DNA of 32,372 nt from Pseudomonadota bacterium (GCA_021780475.1 JAJXYR010000029.1:1-32372); one strand, 5' to 3'; counted from the first letter of the stretch, positions 1-8,686 are shown. Translations and numbers: made by a program. Notes: generated by a model not told the origin, from the letters alone.

Positions 1-13
1 AGCTCGCCCGCGC

Positions 14-49
14 CCCGGGTGAGCCCGCCCACCGGGCGGCTCACCCGGG
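14..49. terminator. Strong hairpin overlapping the MFS stop codon
   Basis: The arms GGGTGAGCCCGCCC (17-30) and GGGCGGCTCACCC (34-46) pair with one bulged base around the loop ACC, and flanking CCC/GGG extends the stem. The stop codon of the minus-strand MFS gene (41-43) lies in one arm. No T-tract follows on either strand, so a role as terminator or mRNA 3'-end stabiliser is inferred from position only. Confidence 0.5.
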
Positions 50-1348
50 CCCGCCGCCGGTCCCGGACGGCGGCGGCACGTCTTCCTTGTGGTACGGCAG
101 CCAGGCGTAGATTTCCGGCGACGTCTGCGGATAGGTCAGGAAGTTCTCGTGGGTCTCGACGACGCGGTCCAGCTTGCGCCGCGTCAGCCGCCAGATGGCG
201 AACGCGGTGAACAGCGCCGTTAGCGCGAACGCATAGACGAAAAATGCGCCCGGCGCGATCAATTGGATCGCGAACGTGCCGGTCGTCGGGCCGATCGACG
301 CCCCGAGCGCCCAAACGAACAGCAAGGTCGAGGACAGCGCGACGTAGTCGGTCATCACGGCGCGATCGTTCGCGTGCGCCACACCGATCGCATAGAGACT
401 TTCGGCGAAACCGCCAAAGGCCGCGAACAACAGCGCGAGCAGCGGGAACGGCGTGCGATGACTCACCGTCGCCAGCACCGCGGAGATGCACAAGGTCGCG
501 GCGCCCAGCCCGATCAGCGCATACAGCCGGTCGAATTTGTCCGACAGGTAGCCGATCGGCCATTGCAGGAACAAGCTGCCGAGAGAAACGCAGGCCATCA
601 AAATGACGATGTGGCGCTGGTCGAAGCCGATGCGCTGACCGAACAAGGGGCCGGCGGTCATGAACGCGGTCAGGATCAGGCCGTTCAACAGGCACGCGAG
701 CACGCTCACCGGCGAGGTCCGCAGCGCCTTCAGGATCTCGAGCGTAACCCGGTGAGGCAGCGCGGGTGCGCGCACGTCGATCGCGACCATCGGCACGAGC
801 GCGAGGGTCGTGGAAATACCGGCAATGAACAGCAGTTCCGGGCCGCGCACGTTCAAATCCTGGCCGAGGAGCTGGCCCAGCCCGAAAAAGAGCCCATAGA
901 CCAGCACGTACACCGTCAACACCCGGCCGCGCTGTTCATTGGGGGCGAGCGCGTTCAGCCAGCTCTCGACCACCACCGCGAGGCCGGCGGCGTTCGCTCC
1001 GATCACGAACCGCAGCGCCGCGATCGTCGGCACCGCCCCCGCGAAGTGCAGACTCAGGATCGCCACCGACTTCAAGCCGGCGAATGCCGCGTACGCCCGC
1101 TCCAGCCCCACCGGCGCGATGATACGATGCGCGTACAGGCAGCCGGCCAGGAATCCCAGAGCTTCGGCCGTCGCCAGCAGGCCGATGACACCCGCTGACA
1201 TTCCCATGGCCGAGAACCGCAGCGGCAACAAGGAACCGAGCACCCCCGCACCGAGCATGATCAACGCGGTGCTGGTGAGCGGCAGCGCGACCCGCCAAGG
1301 AACGACGCCGGCGCGAGGATGAAGCGTGGCGTTCGGTGTGGAAATCAT
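41..1348 (-). CDS. MFS transporter, YcaD-like
   Basis: A 435-residue integral membrane protein with about 12 hydrophobic segments in two halves, the size and pattern of a major facilitator. The N-terminal half carries the glycine-rich first helices (LGAGVLGSLLPLRFSAMG) and the segment GANAAGLAVVVESWLNALAP followed by NEQRGRVL, which resembles the E. coli YcaD-type group of MFS proteins. A central cytoplasmic loop (about 195-215) and a hydrophilic 35-residue Pro/Gly-rich C-tail are visible. The ATG at 1348 gives a short basic-free leader before helix 1. It diverges, with a spacer of about 40 bp, from the plus-strand operon at 1388, so import or export of that operon's substrate is a reasonable guess. 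The substrate cannot be read from the sequence. Confidence 0.85.
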   Translation of the reverse strand: MISTPNATLHPRAGVVPWRVALPLTSTALIMLGAGVLGSLLPLRFSAMGMSAGVIGLLATAEALGFLAGCLYAHRIIAPVGLERAYAAFAGLKSVAILSLHFAGAVPTIAALRFVIGANAAGLAVVVESWLNALAPNEQRGRVLTVYVLVYGLFFGLGQLLGQDLNVRGPELLFIAGISTTLALVPMVAIDVRAPALPHRVTLEILKALRTSPVSVLACLLNGLILTAFMTAGPLFGQRIGFDQRHIVILMACVSLGSLFLQWPIGYLSDKFDRLYALIGLGAATLCISAVLATVSHRTPFPLLALLFAAFGGFAESLYAIGVAHANDRAVMTDYVALSSTLLFVWALGASIGPTTGTFAIQLIAPGAFFVYAFALTALFTAFAIWRLTRRKLDRVVETHENFLTYPQTSPEIYAWLPYHKEDVPPPSGTGGGPG

Positions 1349-1387
1349 GGCAGTCTTCTCGTCGGGTCTATCGCGTGTGGGGGAAAA

Positions 1388-2047
1388 GTGGCGCTGATCA
1401 TACCGTCAGATTCGACTGCCGACGTCCCCGACGCGGACAGGTATCGCGGGTTCGCCGATCTGGCGAGCAGCCAGACGCTGGGCCGGGACTACGACATCCT
1501 GGTCCGCCGGTGCGGCGATTCGCGTGTCGCGGTGATCGCACCGCACGCAGGAGAGATCGAGGATGGAACCTCCGAGATCGCCCGCGCGATCGCCGGCGAC
1601 GATTTCAATCTGTATTTGTTCGAAGGCCGGCGGCCGGCGCACAACTACCGGGCCCTGCACCTGACCAGTCATCTGTTCGATGAACCGCAATGCCTCGCGC
1701 TGATCGCCGGCTGCACGACCGTCATAGCCGTGCACGGCTGCGCCGGTGCGGAACACACCCTGCTGCTGGGGGGCCGCGATCGCAGCCTGCGCGACCGTCT
1801 GGCCGCCGGACTGCGGGCGACCGGCGTGGCCGCGAGCACCCAGGGCCATCCGTTTCCGGCCGTGCACCCGCACAACATCTGCAACCGCGGCGCGACCGGC
1901 CGTGGCGTGCAGATCGAGTTTCCGAATCCATTGCGCAAGCCGATCCCCGCGCGGTTCGTCGCCGCCGTGGTCCGCCGGGTGCTGGCGACCGTCGCAACGC
2001 CTTGCGGCGACGCGATCGACCCATTACGCTCCGGGACCCACGCCTGA
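1388..2047 (+). CDS. Poly-gamma-glutamate hydrolase family protein (DUF867)
   Basis: About 219 residues. The order of motifs matches the gamma-PGA hydrolase family first known from Bacillus phages: an opening around YDILVRRCGDSRVAVIAPHA, then GEIEDGTSEIARAIAGDDFN, YLFEGRR, LHLTSHLFDEP, a TVIAVHGCAG block, a conserved ICNRGATGRGVQIEF block near the C-terminus. The family is a zinc peptidase-like fold cleaving gamma-glutamyl polymers; His in APHAG, Glu in GEIEDG and His in AVHG are likely metal ligands (family knowledge). I chose GTG 1388, preceded by GGGGGA, over the tracked ATG 1319, which lies inside the divergent MFS gene. No signal peptide is obvious, so a cytoplasmic role is likely. It is first in a three-gene operon, 13 nt before the next start. 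A real PGA substrate in this organism is unproven. Confidence 0.8.
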   Translation: MALIIPSDSTADVPDADRYRGFADLASSQTLGRDYDILVRRCGDSRVAVIAPHAGEIEDGTSEIARAIAGDDFNLYLFEGRRPAHNYRALHLTSHLFDEPQCLALIAGCTTVIAVHGCAGAEHTLLLGGRDRSLRDRLAAGLRATGVAASTQGHPFPAVHPHNICNRGATGRGVQIEFPNPLRKPIPARFVAAVVRRVLATVATPCGDAIDPLRSGTHA

Positions 2048-2060
2048 ACGAGGATTCAAC

Positions 2061-4118
2061 ATGGCGCGAAATCCGCGCTTCGATGCGCTGTTCGAACCCG
2101 TACGCATCGGGCCGGTGACGGCGCCGAATCGCTTCTATCAGGTGCCTCACGCAAGCGGCATGACCAATGCACTGCCGCGGGTGCGCGCCGCGTTCCGGGA
2201 AACCAAGGCCGAGGGAGGCTGGGGAGTAGTCTGCACCGGCGCCGTATCGATTCATCCGAGTTCGGACGATTCGCCTCTGCCGTTTGCGACGCTGTGGGAT
2301 GACCGGGATATTCGCGCCCATGCCCTGATGACCGAGGCGGTCCATCGCCATGGCGCGCTCGCGGGCGTGGAGTTGTGGCACGGCGGGGCCTGCTCGCTGA
2401 ACCGCACGAGTCGCATCGCGCCCTTGTCGCCGTCCGGCATGCCCTGGTTGTCGACCCACGTCGGATTCATGGGGAACCTGCGGCCGCGGGCGATGGACCG
2501 CGCCGACATCACGGCGCTGCTCGGCTGGCAGGCCGATGGTGCGCGCCGGGCTCGCGCGGCCGGCTTCGACATCGTCTACGTCTACGCCGGCATGGGCTAC
2601 CTGCCCTACGAGTTTCTGCTGCCGGAATACAATCGCCGCAGCGACGAGTACGGCGGGTCGATCGAAAATCGCACACGGCTGGTGCGTGAACTGATCGAAG
2701 TCACGCGCGAGGCGGTCGGAGATCGCTGCGCGGTGGCGCTGCGCATCAGCTTGGAGGAATTGCGCGCCAAGCCCGGCCGGAATGCGCCCTCCGAGGCGCA
2801 TGAGGTCGTCGCGCTGCTCGCGGATTTGCCGGACTTGTGGGATGTGAAGATGGACTCGAGTCCGACGGACTGCGCGCCGTCACGCTTCGCCGCGGAGGGC
2901 AGCCACGAACCGATCATCGATTTCGTGAAGAAGCTGACCCGCAAGCCCGTCGTCGGCGTCGGACGCTTCACGTCGCCGGATTTCATGGTCTCGCAGATCA
3001 AGCGCGGCGTGCTCGATCTGATCGGCGGCGCGCGGCCATCGATTGCGGATCCTTTCCTGCCGAAGAAGATCGACGAAGGGCGGGAGCACGAAATCCGCGA
3101 GTGCATCGGCTGCAACATCTGCATCTCCAGCTGGCACGACGGCGTGCCGGTGCGCTGCACGCAGAATCCGACCGCCGGCGAGGAGTGGCGCCGCGGCTGG
3201 CATCCCGAGCGCTTCGCGCCGGCGGCGAGCTCCGATGGCGTGCTGATCGTCGGCGGAGGACCCTCGGGCCTCGAGTGCGCGGTGACGCTCGCGCGCCGCG
3301 GCTACCGCGTGACGGTCGCCGACGGCGCGCCCGAGTTCGGCGGCCGCCTGCGCTTCGAGACGCGCCTGCCGGGCCTCAAGACCTGGGGGCGCGTCGCCGA
3401 CTGGCGCCTCGGCCAATTGCGAGGGCGTGCGAATGTGAGCCTTTATCCGGGCAGCGAAATGGGCGTCGATGACGTCCTCATGTCGGAGCACGCGCACGTC
3501 GTCGTGGCGACCGGGGCCCGATGGTCGCGAATGCTGTATTCGACGATCGAATTCCCCGCCGAGGAACTCGCCGGTGCGCGGGTCTACACGCCCGACGACC
3601 TCGCGGCCGGCGTCGAACCGGAGGGCCCGGTCGTCGTGTTCGATTTCGACAACTATTACCTCGCCGGCGCGATCGCGGAGGATCTCGCCCGGCGTGGTCG
3701 GGTCGATTACGTGACGACCGCGGGCAACGCCTCCGCCTGGACGTTCATGACCAACGAACTGCCGCTGGTGCACCGCGCGCTCGGCAAGGCGGGCGTCGCC
3801 ATCCACACGCTGCAGCGGGTCACGGCATTCGACGGCGCGGAAGTCGTGCTCGGCGATGTATTCACCGGCGCCGAGAAGCGCCTCGCGTGCAGGTCGCTGG
3901 TGATCGTGGGCGTGCGCACGCCCCGGGACGACCTGTATCGAAGCCTGGAAGCGCGCGGGGCGGAACTCGAGGCGGCGGGAATCCGCTCCATCACGCGCAT
4001 CGGCGATGCCGACGCGCCGGGTGCGATCGTGCACGCGGTGCATAGCGGCCACCGCTTCGCGCGCGAGTTCGAATCCGGCGGGGCGACCGGTTCCTATACG
4101 CGCGACTTCCCGATTTGA
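2061..4118 (+). CDS. Trimethylamine dehydrogenase-like FMN/Fe-S/FAD oxidoreductase
   Basis: 685 residues. Residues 1-340 form an Old Yellow Enzyme-type FMN barrel (FEPVRIGPVTAPNRFYQVPH near the start; VGVGRFTSPDF and GGARPSIADPFLP near its end). A 4Fe-4S motif follows: C348-x2-C351-x2-C354-x11-C366 (ECIGCNICIS...RCTQN). The FAD/NAD-like domains begin at VLIVGGGPSGLECAVTLARR. Length, domain order and long stretches such as AGEEWRRGWHPE match trimethylamine/dimethylamine dehydrogenases more closely than FadH. The residue aligned with the cysteine that covalently holds FMN in TMADH (Cys30) is Ala31 (VPHASG), and the aligned substrate-bowl Tyr60 is Ala61, so neither covalent FMN nor trimethylamine is expected. 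The tracked ORF starts upstream at 1746; ATG 2061 gives the family's N-terminus. The next gene starts 33 nt downstream, suggesting a two-flavoenzyme pathway. Confidence 0.85.
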   Translation: MARNPRFDALFEPVRIGPVTAPNRFYQVPHASGMTNALPRVRAAFRETKAEGGWGVVCTGAVSIHPSSDDSPLPFATLWDDRDIRAHALMTEAVHRHGALAGVELWHGGACSLNRTSRIAPLSPSGMPWLSTHVGFMGNLRPRAMDRADITALLGWQADGARRARAAGFDIVYVYAGMGYLPYEFLLPEYNRRSDEYGGSIENRTRLVRELIEVTREAVGDRCAVALRISLEELRAKPGRNAPSEAHEVVALLADLPDLWDVKMDSSPTDCAPSRFAAEGSHEPIIDFVKKLTRKPVVGVGRFTSPDFMVSQIKRGVLDLIGGARPSIADPFLPKKIDEGREHEIRECIGCNICISSWHDGVPVRCTQNPTAGEEWRRGWHPERFAPAASSDGVLIVGGGPSGLECAVTLARRGYRVTVADGAPEFGGRLRFETRLPGLKTWGRVADWRLGQLRGRANVSLYPGSEMGVDDVLMSEHAHVVVATGARWSRMLYSTIEFPAEELAGARVYTPDDLAAGVEPEGPVVVFDFDNYYLAGAIAEDLARRGRVDYVTTAGNASAWTFMTNELPLVHRALGKAGVAIHTLQRVTAFDGAEVVLGDVFTGAEKRLACRSLVIVGVRTPRDDLYRSLEARGAELEAAGIRSITRIGDADAPGAIVHAVHSGHRFAREFESGGATGSYTRDFPI

Positions 4119-4151
4119 CCCGGCGGCCGTCACTTCAGGCGAGGACTCGTC

Positions 4152-5777
4152 ATGTCTGATTCCACCACCTGCGATGTGGTCATCATCGGCGGCGGCCACA
4201 ACGGTCTCGTCTGCGCCGCGTATCTGGCGGCCGCCGGCCTGCGGGTCACGGTGCTCGAGCGCCGCGACGTCGTCGGCGGCGCCGCGGTCACCGAGGAATT
4301 CTTCCCCGGCTTCCGTAATTCCGTCGCCGCGTACACCGTTTCGCTGCTCAATCCGAAAATCATCGCCGACCTGGAACTGGGCCGGCATGGACTGCGCATC
4401 GTCGAGCGGCAGCTGTCGAATTTCCTGCCGCTCGGGGAATCAGGGTATTTGAAGGTCGGCGCAGGCAAGACCGCGCAGGAGGTGGCCAAGTTCTCCGCAT
4501 CCGACGCCGGCCGCCTCGACGACTATGCGCTGCGGCTGGATCGGATCGCGGACGTGCTGCGCGACCTGGTTTTGCAGACGCCGCCGAACGTGACGGACGG
4601 CGGCTGGCTCGAGGCGCTGCCGGAATTGCTGCGCGCCGCGCGCGTCGGCCGCGGAATGGGTCGGCTGGATCTGCCGATGCGTCGCGAACTGTTGGATCTC
4701 TTCGTCAAGTCGGCGGGCGACTACCTCGACGGCTGGTTCGAGAGCGCGCCGATCAAGGCCGCCTACGGCTTCGACGGCATCGTCGGCAATTACGCAAGTC
4801 CGTACGCGGCCGGATCGGCCTATGTGCTGCTGCACCACGTGTTCGGCGAGGTCAACGGCAAGAAGGGCGCCTGGGGCCACGCGATCGGCGGCATGGGCGC
4901 GATCACGCAGGCGATGGCGAAGGCGGCACGGCTGCGGGGCGTGGACATCCAGGTGGGCAGTGCCGTGCGCGAAGTGGTGCTCTCGGGGGGCCGCGCGGTC
5001 GGCGTGTCGACGGAGGCGGGCGGGATGATCCGCGCACGCTGCGTGGTGTCCAATCTCAATCCCAAGCTGCTGTTCGGCTCCATGATCGACCGCGGCGCCC
5101 TGGACCGCGATTTCGTAGAGCGTATGGACCGCTGGCGCTGCGGCTCCGGAACGTTCCGCATGAACGTCGCCCTGTCGTCGCTGCCCGATTTCACGGTGCT
5201 GCCCGGACAGGCCTGCGCCGAGCATCACACCTCCGGCATCATCATGGCGCCGTCGCTGCAGTACATGGATCAGGCCTATCTGGACGCCAAGGCGCACGGC
5301 TGGTCGAAGCGTCCGATCGTCGAGATGCTGATCCCATCGACGCTGGACGACAGTCTCGCGCCCGCCGGGTGCCACGTGGCCAGCCTGTTCTGTCAGCACG
5401 TGGCGCCGACGCTTCCGGGCGGCGCCTCCTGGGACGCGCACCGCGAGGAAGTCGCCGATTTGATGATCGACCTGGTCGATTCCCATGCGCCGAACTTCAA
5501 GGCGTCCGTGCTCGGACGCCAGATCATGAGTCCGCTCGACTTGGAACGGACCTTCGGCCTGATCGGCGGCGACATCTTCCACGGCGCCTTGAGCCTGGAT
5601 CAATTGTTCTCCGCGCGGCCGACGCTCGGACACGCGGATTATCGCGGGCCGGTGCCCGGATTGTACCTATGCGGCTCCGGCACTCATCCCGGCGGCGGCG
5701 TCACCGGCGCGCCCGGCCACAACGCCGCGCGCGAGATCCTCAAGGATTTTCGCCGTGGCCGCTTGAAGCGCATTTAA
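4152..5777 (+). CDS. PYROXD2/phytoene desaturase-like FAD oxidoreductase
   Basis: 541 residues. The N-terminus has the dinucleotide-binding motif VVIIGGGHNGLVCAAYLAAA and the GG doublet (VVGGAAVTEEFFPG) typical of the CrtI/amine-oxidase superfamily. The C-terminus has the second FAD motif GLYLCGSGTHPGGGVTGAPG. The GHNGLVCAAYLA form and the total length match the bacterial relatives of PYROXD2 rather than carotenoid desaturases, and no carotenoid genes are nearby. ATG 4152 is preceded by AGGCGAGGA. It is the last gene of the operon with the PGA-hydrolase and TMADH-like genes and converges on the NnrU gene. The FAD-dependent oxidation it performs and its substrate are unknown; a step following the TMADH-like enzyme is inference from context. 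Confidence 0.85.
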   Translation: MSDSTTCDVVIIGGGHNGLVCAAYLAAAGLRVTVLERRDVVGGAAVTEEFFPGFRNSVAAYTVSLLNPKIIADLELGRHGLRIVERQLSNFLPLGESGYLKVGAGKTAQEVAKFSASDAGRLDDYALRLDRIADVLRDLVLQTPPNVTDGGWLEALPELLRAARVGRGMGRLDLPMRRELLDLFVKSAGDYLDGWFESAPIKAAYGFDGIVGNYASPYAAGSAYVLLHHVFGEVNGKKGAWGHAIGGMGAITQAMAKAARLRGVDIQVGSAVREVVLSGGRAVGVSTEAGGMIRARCVVSNLNPKLLFGSMIDRGALDRDFVERMDRWRCGSGTFRMNVALSSLPDFTVLPGQACAEHHTSGIIMAPSLQYMDQAYLDAKAHGWSKRPIVEMLIPSTLDDSLAPAGCHVASLFCQHVAPTLPGGASWDAHREEVADLMIDLVDSHAPNFKASVLGRQIMSPLDLERTFGLIGGDIFHGALSLDQLFSARPTLGHADYRGPVPGLYLCGSGTHPGGGVTGAPGHNAAREILKDFRRGRLKRI

Positions 5778-5786
5778 TCCCGGGAA

Positions 5787-5799
5787 GACCGGTGCGGTC
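5787..5799. terminator. Weak hairpin between convergent genes
   Basis: GACCG and CGGTC form a 5-bp stem around GTG in the 20-bp gap between the flavoenzyme stop (5777) and the NnrU-family stop (5798-5800). The stem is short, there is no T-tract, and the right arm enters the NnrU stop codon. The assignment rests mainly on position. Confidence 0.25.
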
Positions 5800-6373
5800 A
5801 GCCGAGCGGCGAAACGCCGAACAGGCGTAGATGCGCCCAGGCGACGAAGAATCCGTACAAGCCGAGGCCGAGCACGATCGCGGCCGCGTCGTACCAGGCC
5901 GAGGGCGCGCCGCGTCGCGAGGACGGCGCCACGGGCCGGCGCTTCAACGAGATCCGATCGACGACCGCCCAGGCGAGAAACCCGCCGAACAGCAGCACGT
6001 CGGCCAGCCGTCCATTCATCAATAGATGCGCGACCGCCCAGAACTTCACCGCCGCGAGCATCGGATGCTTGACCGCCGCCTTGATGTGCCCGGGCAGGTA
6101 CGCCGACAACAAAAGCGGAAAGACCGGCACCATGAACAGGAACGTGACGTGTCGCATCCACGGCGGCGGTGTGTACAGGACCACCGGCGCGGCGCGCGCG
6201 ATCTCGAAACCCCGCACGATCAGCACGAAACCGATCAGCGCGACCGCGCCGTATAGCGCCTTCCAGCCCCCTTCGCCGAGACGTTCGCGCATGCGCGATC
6301 GCCACGCCGGCGCGGCGATCGCGATCGAGTGGACGCCGAGAAACAAACACAAGCCCAGAACGAGAATGTTCAT
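5798..6373 (-). CDS. NnrU family membrane protein
   Basis: 191 residues with about six hydrophobic segments, starting MNILVLGLCLFLGVHSIAI and ending FFVAWAHLRLFGVSPLG. The HSIAI, YTPPPWMRHVTFLFM and GHIKAAVKHPMLAAVKFWAV segments are typical of the NnrU family (related to plant zeta-carotene isomerase, which binds heme b). NnrU was named from nitric-oxide reduction clusters, but most homologues occur outside them, and no denitrification genes lie here. ATG 6373 is preferred over the tracked 6400 because it gives the conserved start, has GAGGG upstream, and lies 10 nt after the acetyl-CoA synthetase stop rather than inside it. It is probably cotranscribed with acs. Confidence 0.85.
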   Translation of the reverse strand: MNILVLGLCLFLGVHSIAIAAPAWRSRMRERLGEGGWKALYGAVALIGFVLIVRGFEIARAAPVVLYTPPPWMRHVTFLFMVPVFPLLLSAYLPGHIKAAVKHPMLAAVKFWAVAHLLMNGRLADVLLFGGFLAWAVVDRISLKRRPVAPSSRRGAPSAWYDAAAIVLGLGLYGFFVAWAHLRLFGVSPLG

Positions 6374-6383
6374 GACGATGCCC

Positions 6384-8654
6384 TCAACGACGGCGCGCAC
6401 GCGCGGCTGCGCGGCGACCGGTCAACTTGCGCGACTTGGCCGCACGCTGCCGCACCACGACGCGCTTCTTCTTCGCGGCGGATTTGGTGGCGACGGAACG
6501 TTTCTTGCGCACCGCGGACTTCTTGCTCCCGGCGCGCTTCTTGATCACCGCGTACTTCTTGCCCGCCGCGCGCTTCTTGGCCGCCGCGCGCTTCTTGGCC
6601 GCGGCGCGGCTCTTCTTCGCCTTCACAGCCGGCTTGCGCGCGGCGGCTCGGGCGCGCGGCCGTTTGACCCGCGACGCGGCGGCTGCTGCGTCCGCGTCCC
6701 CCCGCAATTGCTCCAGGATCGCGGGATTTTCGAGCGTGGAAACGTCCTGGGATATGGTCTCGCCGCGCGCAATCGACCGCAACAGGCGGCGCATGATCTT
6801 GCCGGAGCGCGTTTTGGGCAGGTTGTCGGTCAGCCGGATCTCGTCGGGCTTCGCGATCGGACTCAGCTGGTCGGCGACCCAGGCGCGCAGTTCCGTGACC
6901 AGCGCTTGCGCGGCGGCCCCGGCCGGTCGCGCTCCGTTCACCACGACGAATGCGAACACCGACTCGCCCTTGATTTCGTGTTGCCGGCCGACGACGGCGG
7001 CCTCGGCGACCCGCGGATGCGCGACGAGCGCCGACTCGATTTCCATCGTGCCGAGGCGATGGCCGGCGACGTTGAGCACATCGTCTATGCGGCCCATGAT
7101 CCAGAAGTAACCGTCCGCATCCCGATGCGCCGAATCGCCGGCGACATAGTATTTATTTTGGAATTTTTCCCAATAGGTGCTCAGGTAGCGCTCGTTGTCG
7201 CCCCAGATCGTGCGCAGCATCGACGGCCATGGCCTCCGGATCACCAGATAGCCTCCGGCATCGGGTTTCCTGACCGAACGACCCTCGTCATCGACGATGT
7301 CCATGAAAATCCCGGGCAGGGGCCTGGCGCAGGAGCCGGGCTTGGTCGCGGTCACGCCCGGTACCGGCGACATCATGGTCGACCCGGTTTCTGTCTGCCA
7401 CCAGGTGTCGACGATCGGGCAGCGCGCCCGGCCGATGACGCGGTGATACCAGATCCACGCCTCCGGATTGATCGGCTCACCCACACTGCCGAGCAGGCGG
7501 AGTTTGGACAGGTCGTAACGGCGCGGAATTTCATCGCCCAATTTCATCAGCGCGCGGATCGCCGTGGGCGCCGTATAGAAAATCGTCACCCCGTGGGTCT
7601 GACAGATGTCCCAGAACCGCCCGCCGTCCGGAAACGTCGGAGCGCCCTCGTACATGACGAGCGTCGCGCCGGCTGCGAGCGGGCCGTAGGCGACGTAGGT
7701 ATGGCCGGTGATCCAGCCTACATCGGCCGTACACCAGAACACGTCCGAATCCTTCAAATCGAACACCCAACGGGTCGTCAGCTTCGCGGCCAGCAGGTAG
7801 CCGGCGGTCGCGTGTTGTATGCCCTTCGGCTTGCCGGTCGAGCCCGAGGTGTAGAGCAGGAACAGAGGATCCTCCGCACCGACCCATTCCGGTTCGCAAT
7901 GCGTACCCTGCCCCGCCAGCACGTCGTGCCACCAATGATCGCGGCCCCGCTGCATGTCGCATTCGCCGCCGATGCGCGCATGAACGATGACGCTTTGCAC
8001 CGAACGACAGCCCTCTTCGAGCGCCTTGTCGACCGCCCGCTTGAGTTCCACGCGATTTCCGCCCCGCCAGCCGCCGTCCGCGGTGATGACCATCTTGGCC
8101 CCCGCATCCTCGATGCGATCCTTGACGGCGTTGGCCGAGAAGCCGCCGAAGACCACCGAATGCAGCGCGCCGACGCGAGCGCATGCCTGCATCGCGATCA
8201 CCGCCTCGGGGATCAGGGGCATGTAGATGACGACGCGGTCGCCCTTGCGGATGCCGTGCAGCTTCAGGGCATTGGCGAACCGGCACACTTCGACGTGCAG
8301 TTCGCGGTAACTGAGCTTGCGGACATCGCCGGGCTCCCCTTCGAAGATGATCGCGATCTTGTCGGGCCGCTCGACCAGATGCACGTCCAGGCAGTTGTAC
8401 GAAGCGTTCAGCGTGCCGTCGGCGAACCAGCGGTAGTTGGGCGCATCGGAATCGTCCAGCGGCACGGTGAACGGCGTCCGCCAGTCCAGCTCCCGGACCG
8501 CGAGGTCAGCCCAGAAGCCGACGTAGTCCTCCGCGGCCCGCGCATGCAGCGCCTCGAGCGCATCGGCGTCGATCGCGGCCCGCTTCGCGAAGGCGGCCGG
8601 CGGCTCGAACAACCTTTCTTCATGGAGAACGGATTGAATGTTTTTTTGCGCCAC
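6384..8654 (-). CDS. acs: Acetyl-CoA synthetase with histone H1-like basic C-terminal tail
   Basis: 756 residues; AMP-forming acetate activation to acetyl-CoA. Visible motifs are the phosphate loop [16 protein letters not shown], the [10 protein letters not shown] motif, the hinge region [20 protein letters not shown], and [14 protein letters not shown] with the catalytic lysine whose acetylation by Pat/CobB-type systems controls Acs in other bacteria. These place residues 1 to about 650 as a complete enzyme of usual length (around 650). The remaining 95 residues (about 662-756) are an extra domain rich in AAKKR-type repeats with 23 Lys, 21 Arg and no Asp or Glu. The GTG start at 8654 has GGGAG eight nt upstream. 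It sits 32 nt after the exonuclease gene and 10 nt before the NnrU gene. The tail could bind nucleic acid or be an assembly-specific fusion; its role is unknown. Confidence 0.93.
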   Translation of the reverse strand: MAQKNIQSVLHEERLFEPPAAFAKRAAIDADALEALHARAAEDYVGFWADLAVRELDWRTPFTVPLDDSDAPNYRWFADGTLNASYNCLDVHLVERPDKIAIIFEGEPGDVRKLSYRELHVEVCRFANALKLHGIRKGDRVVIYMPLIPEAVIAMQACARVGALHSVVFGGFSANAVKDRIEDAGAKMVITADGGWRGGNRVELKRAVDKALEEGCRSVQSVIVHARIGGECDMQRGRDHWWHDVLAGQGTHCEPEWVGAEDPLFLLYTSGSTGKPKGIQHATAGYLLAAKLTTRWVFDLKDSDVFWCTADVGWITGHTYVAYGPLAAGATLVMYEGAPTFPDGGRFWDICQTHGVTIFYTAPTAIRALMKLGDEIPRRYDLSKLRLLGSVGEPINPEAWIWYHRVIGRARCPIVDTWWQTETGSTMMSPVPGVTATKPGSCARPLPGIFMDIVDDEGRSVRKPDAGGYLVIRRPWPSMLRTIWGDNERYLSTYWEKFQNKYYVAGDSAHRDADGYFWIMGRIDDVLNVAGHRLGTMEIESALVAHPRVAEAAVVGRQHEIKGESVFAFVVVNGARPAGAAAQALVTELRAWVADQLSPIAKPDEIRLTDNLPKTRSGKIMRRLLRSIARGETISQDVSTLENPAILEQLRGDADAAAAASRVKRPRARAAARKPAVKAKKSRAAAKKRAAAKKRAAGKKYAVIKKRAGSKKSAVRKKRSVATKSAAKKKRVVVRQRAAKSRKLTGRRAAARARRR
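6387..6671 (-). repeat. Lys/Arg/Ala-rich repeat tract encoding the Acs tail
   Basis: About 95 codons encode imperfect repeats of the form A-A-A-K-K-R (for example [18 protein letters not shown]), resembling eukaryotic H1 and bacterial H1-like (AlgP/Hc1-type) tails. On the plus strand the DNA shows repeated GCGCGCTTCTTGGCCGCC-like units, prone to slippage, so repeat number may vary between strains. Confidence 0.8.
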
Positions 8655-8686
8655 GGCCAGGACTCCCGAATCCGATGGGGTTCATT

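Noticed and set aside
2880-4388. 502-residue minus-strand ORF
   Set aside because: Antisense to the TMADH-like gene and the start of the next gene; shadow composition and no motif.
6384-6671. Acs tail as a sequencing frameshift or lost stop
   Set aside because: The tail is in the same frame as the core, has no acidic residue over 95 codons and a regular repeat, which random readthrough would not give. A recent fusion cannot be excluded.
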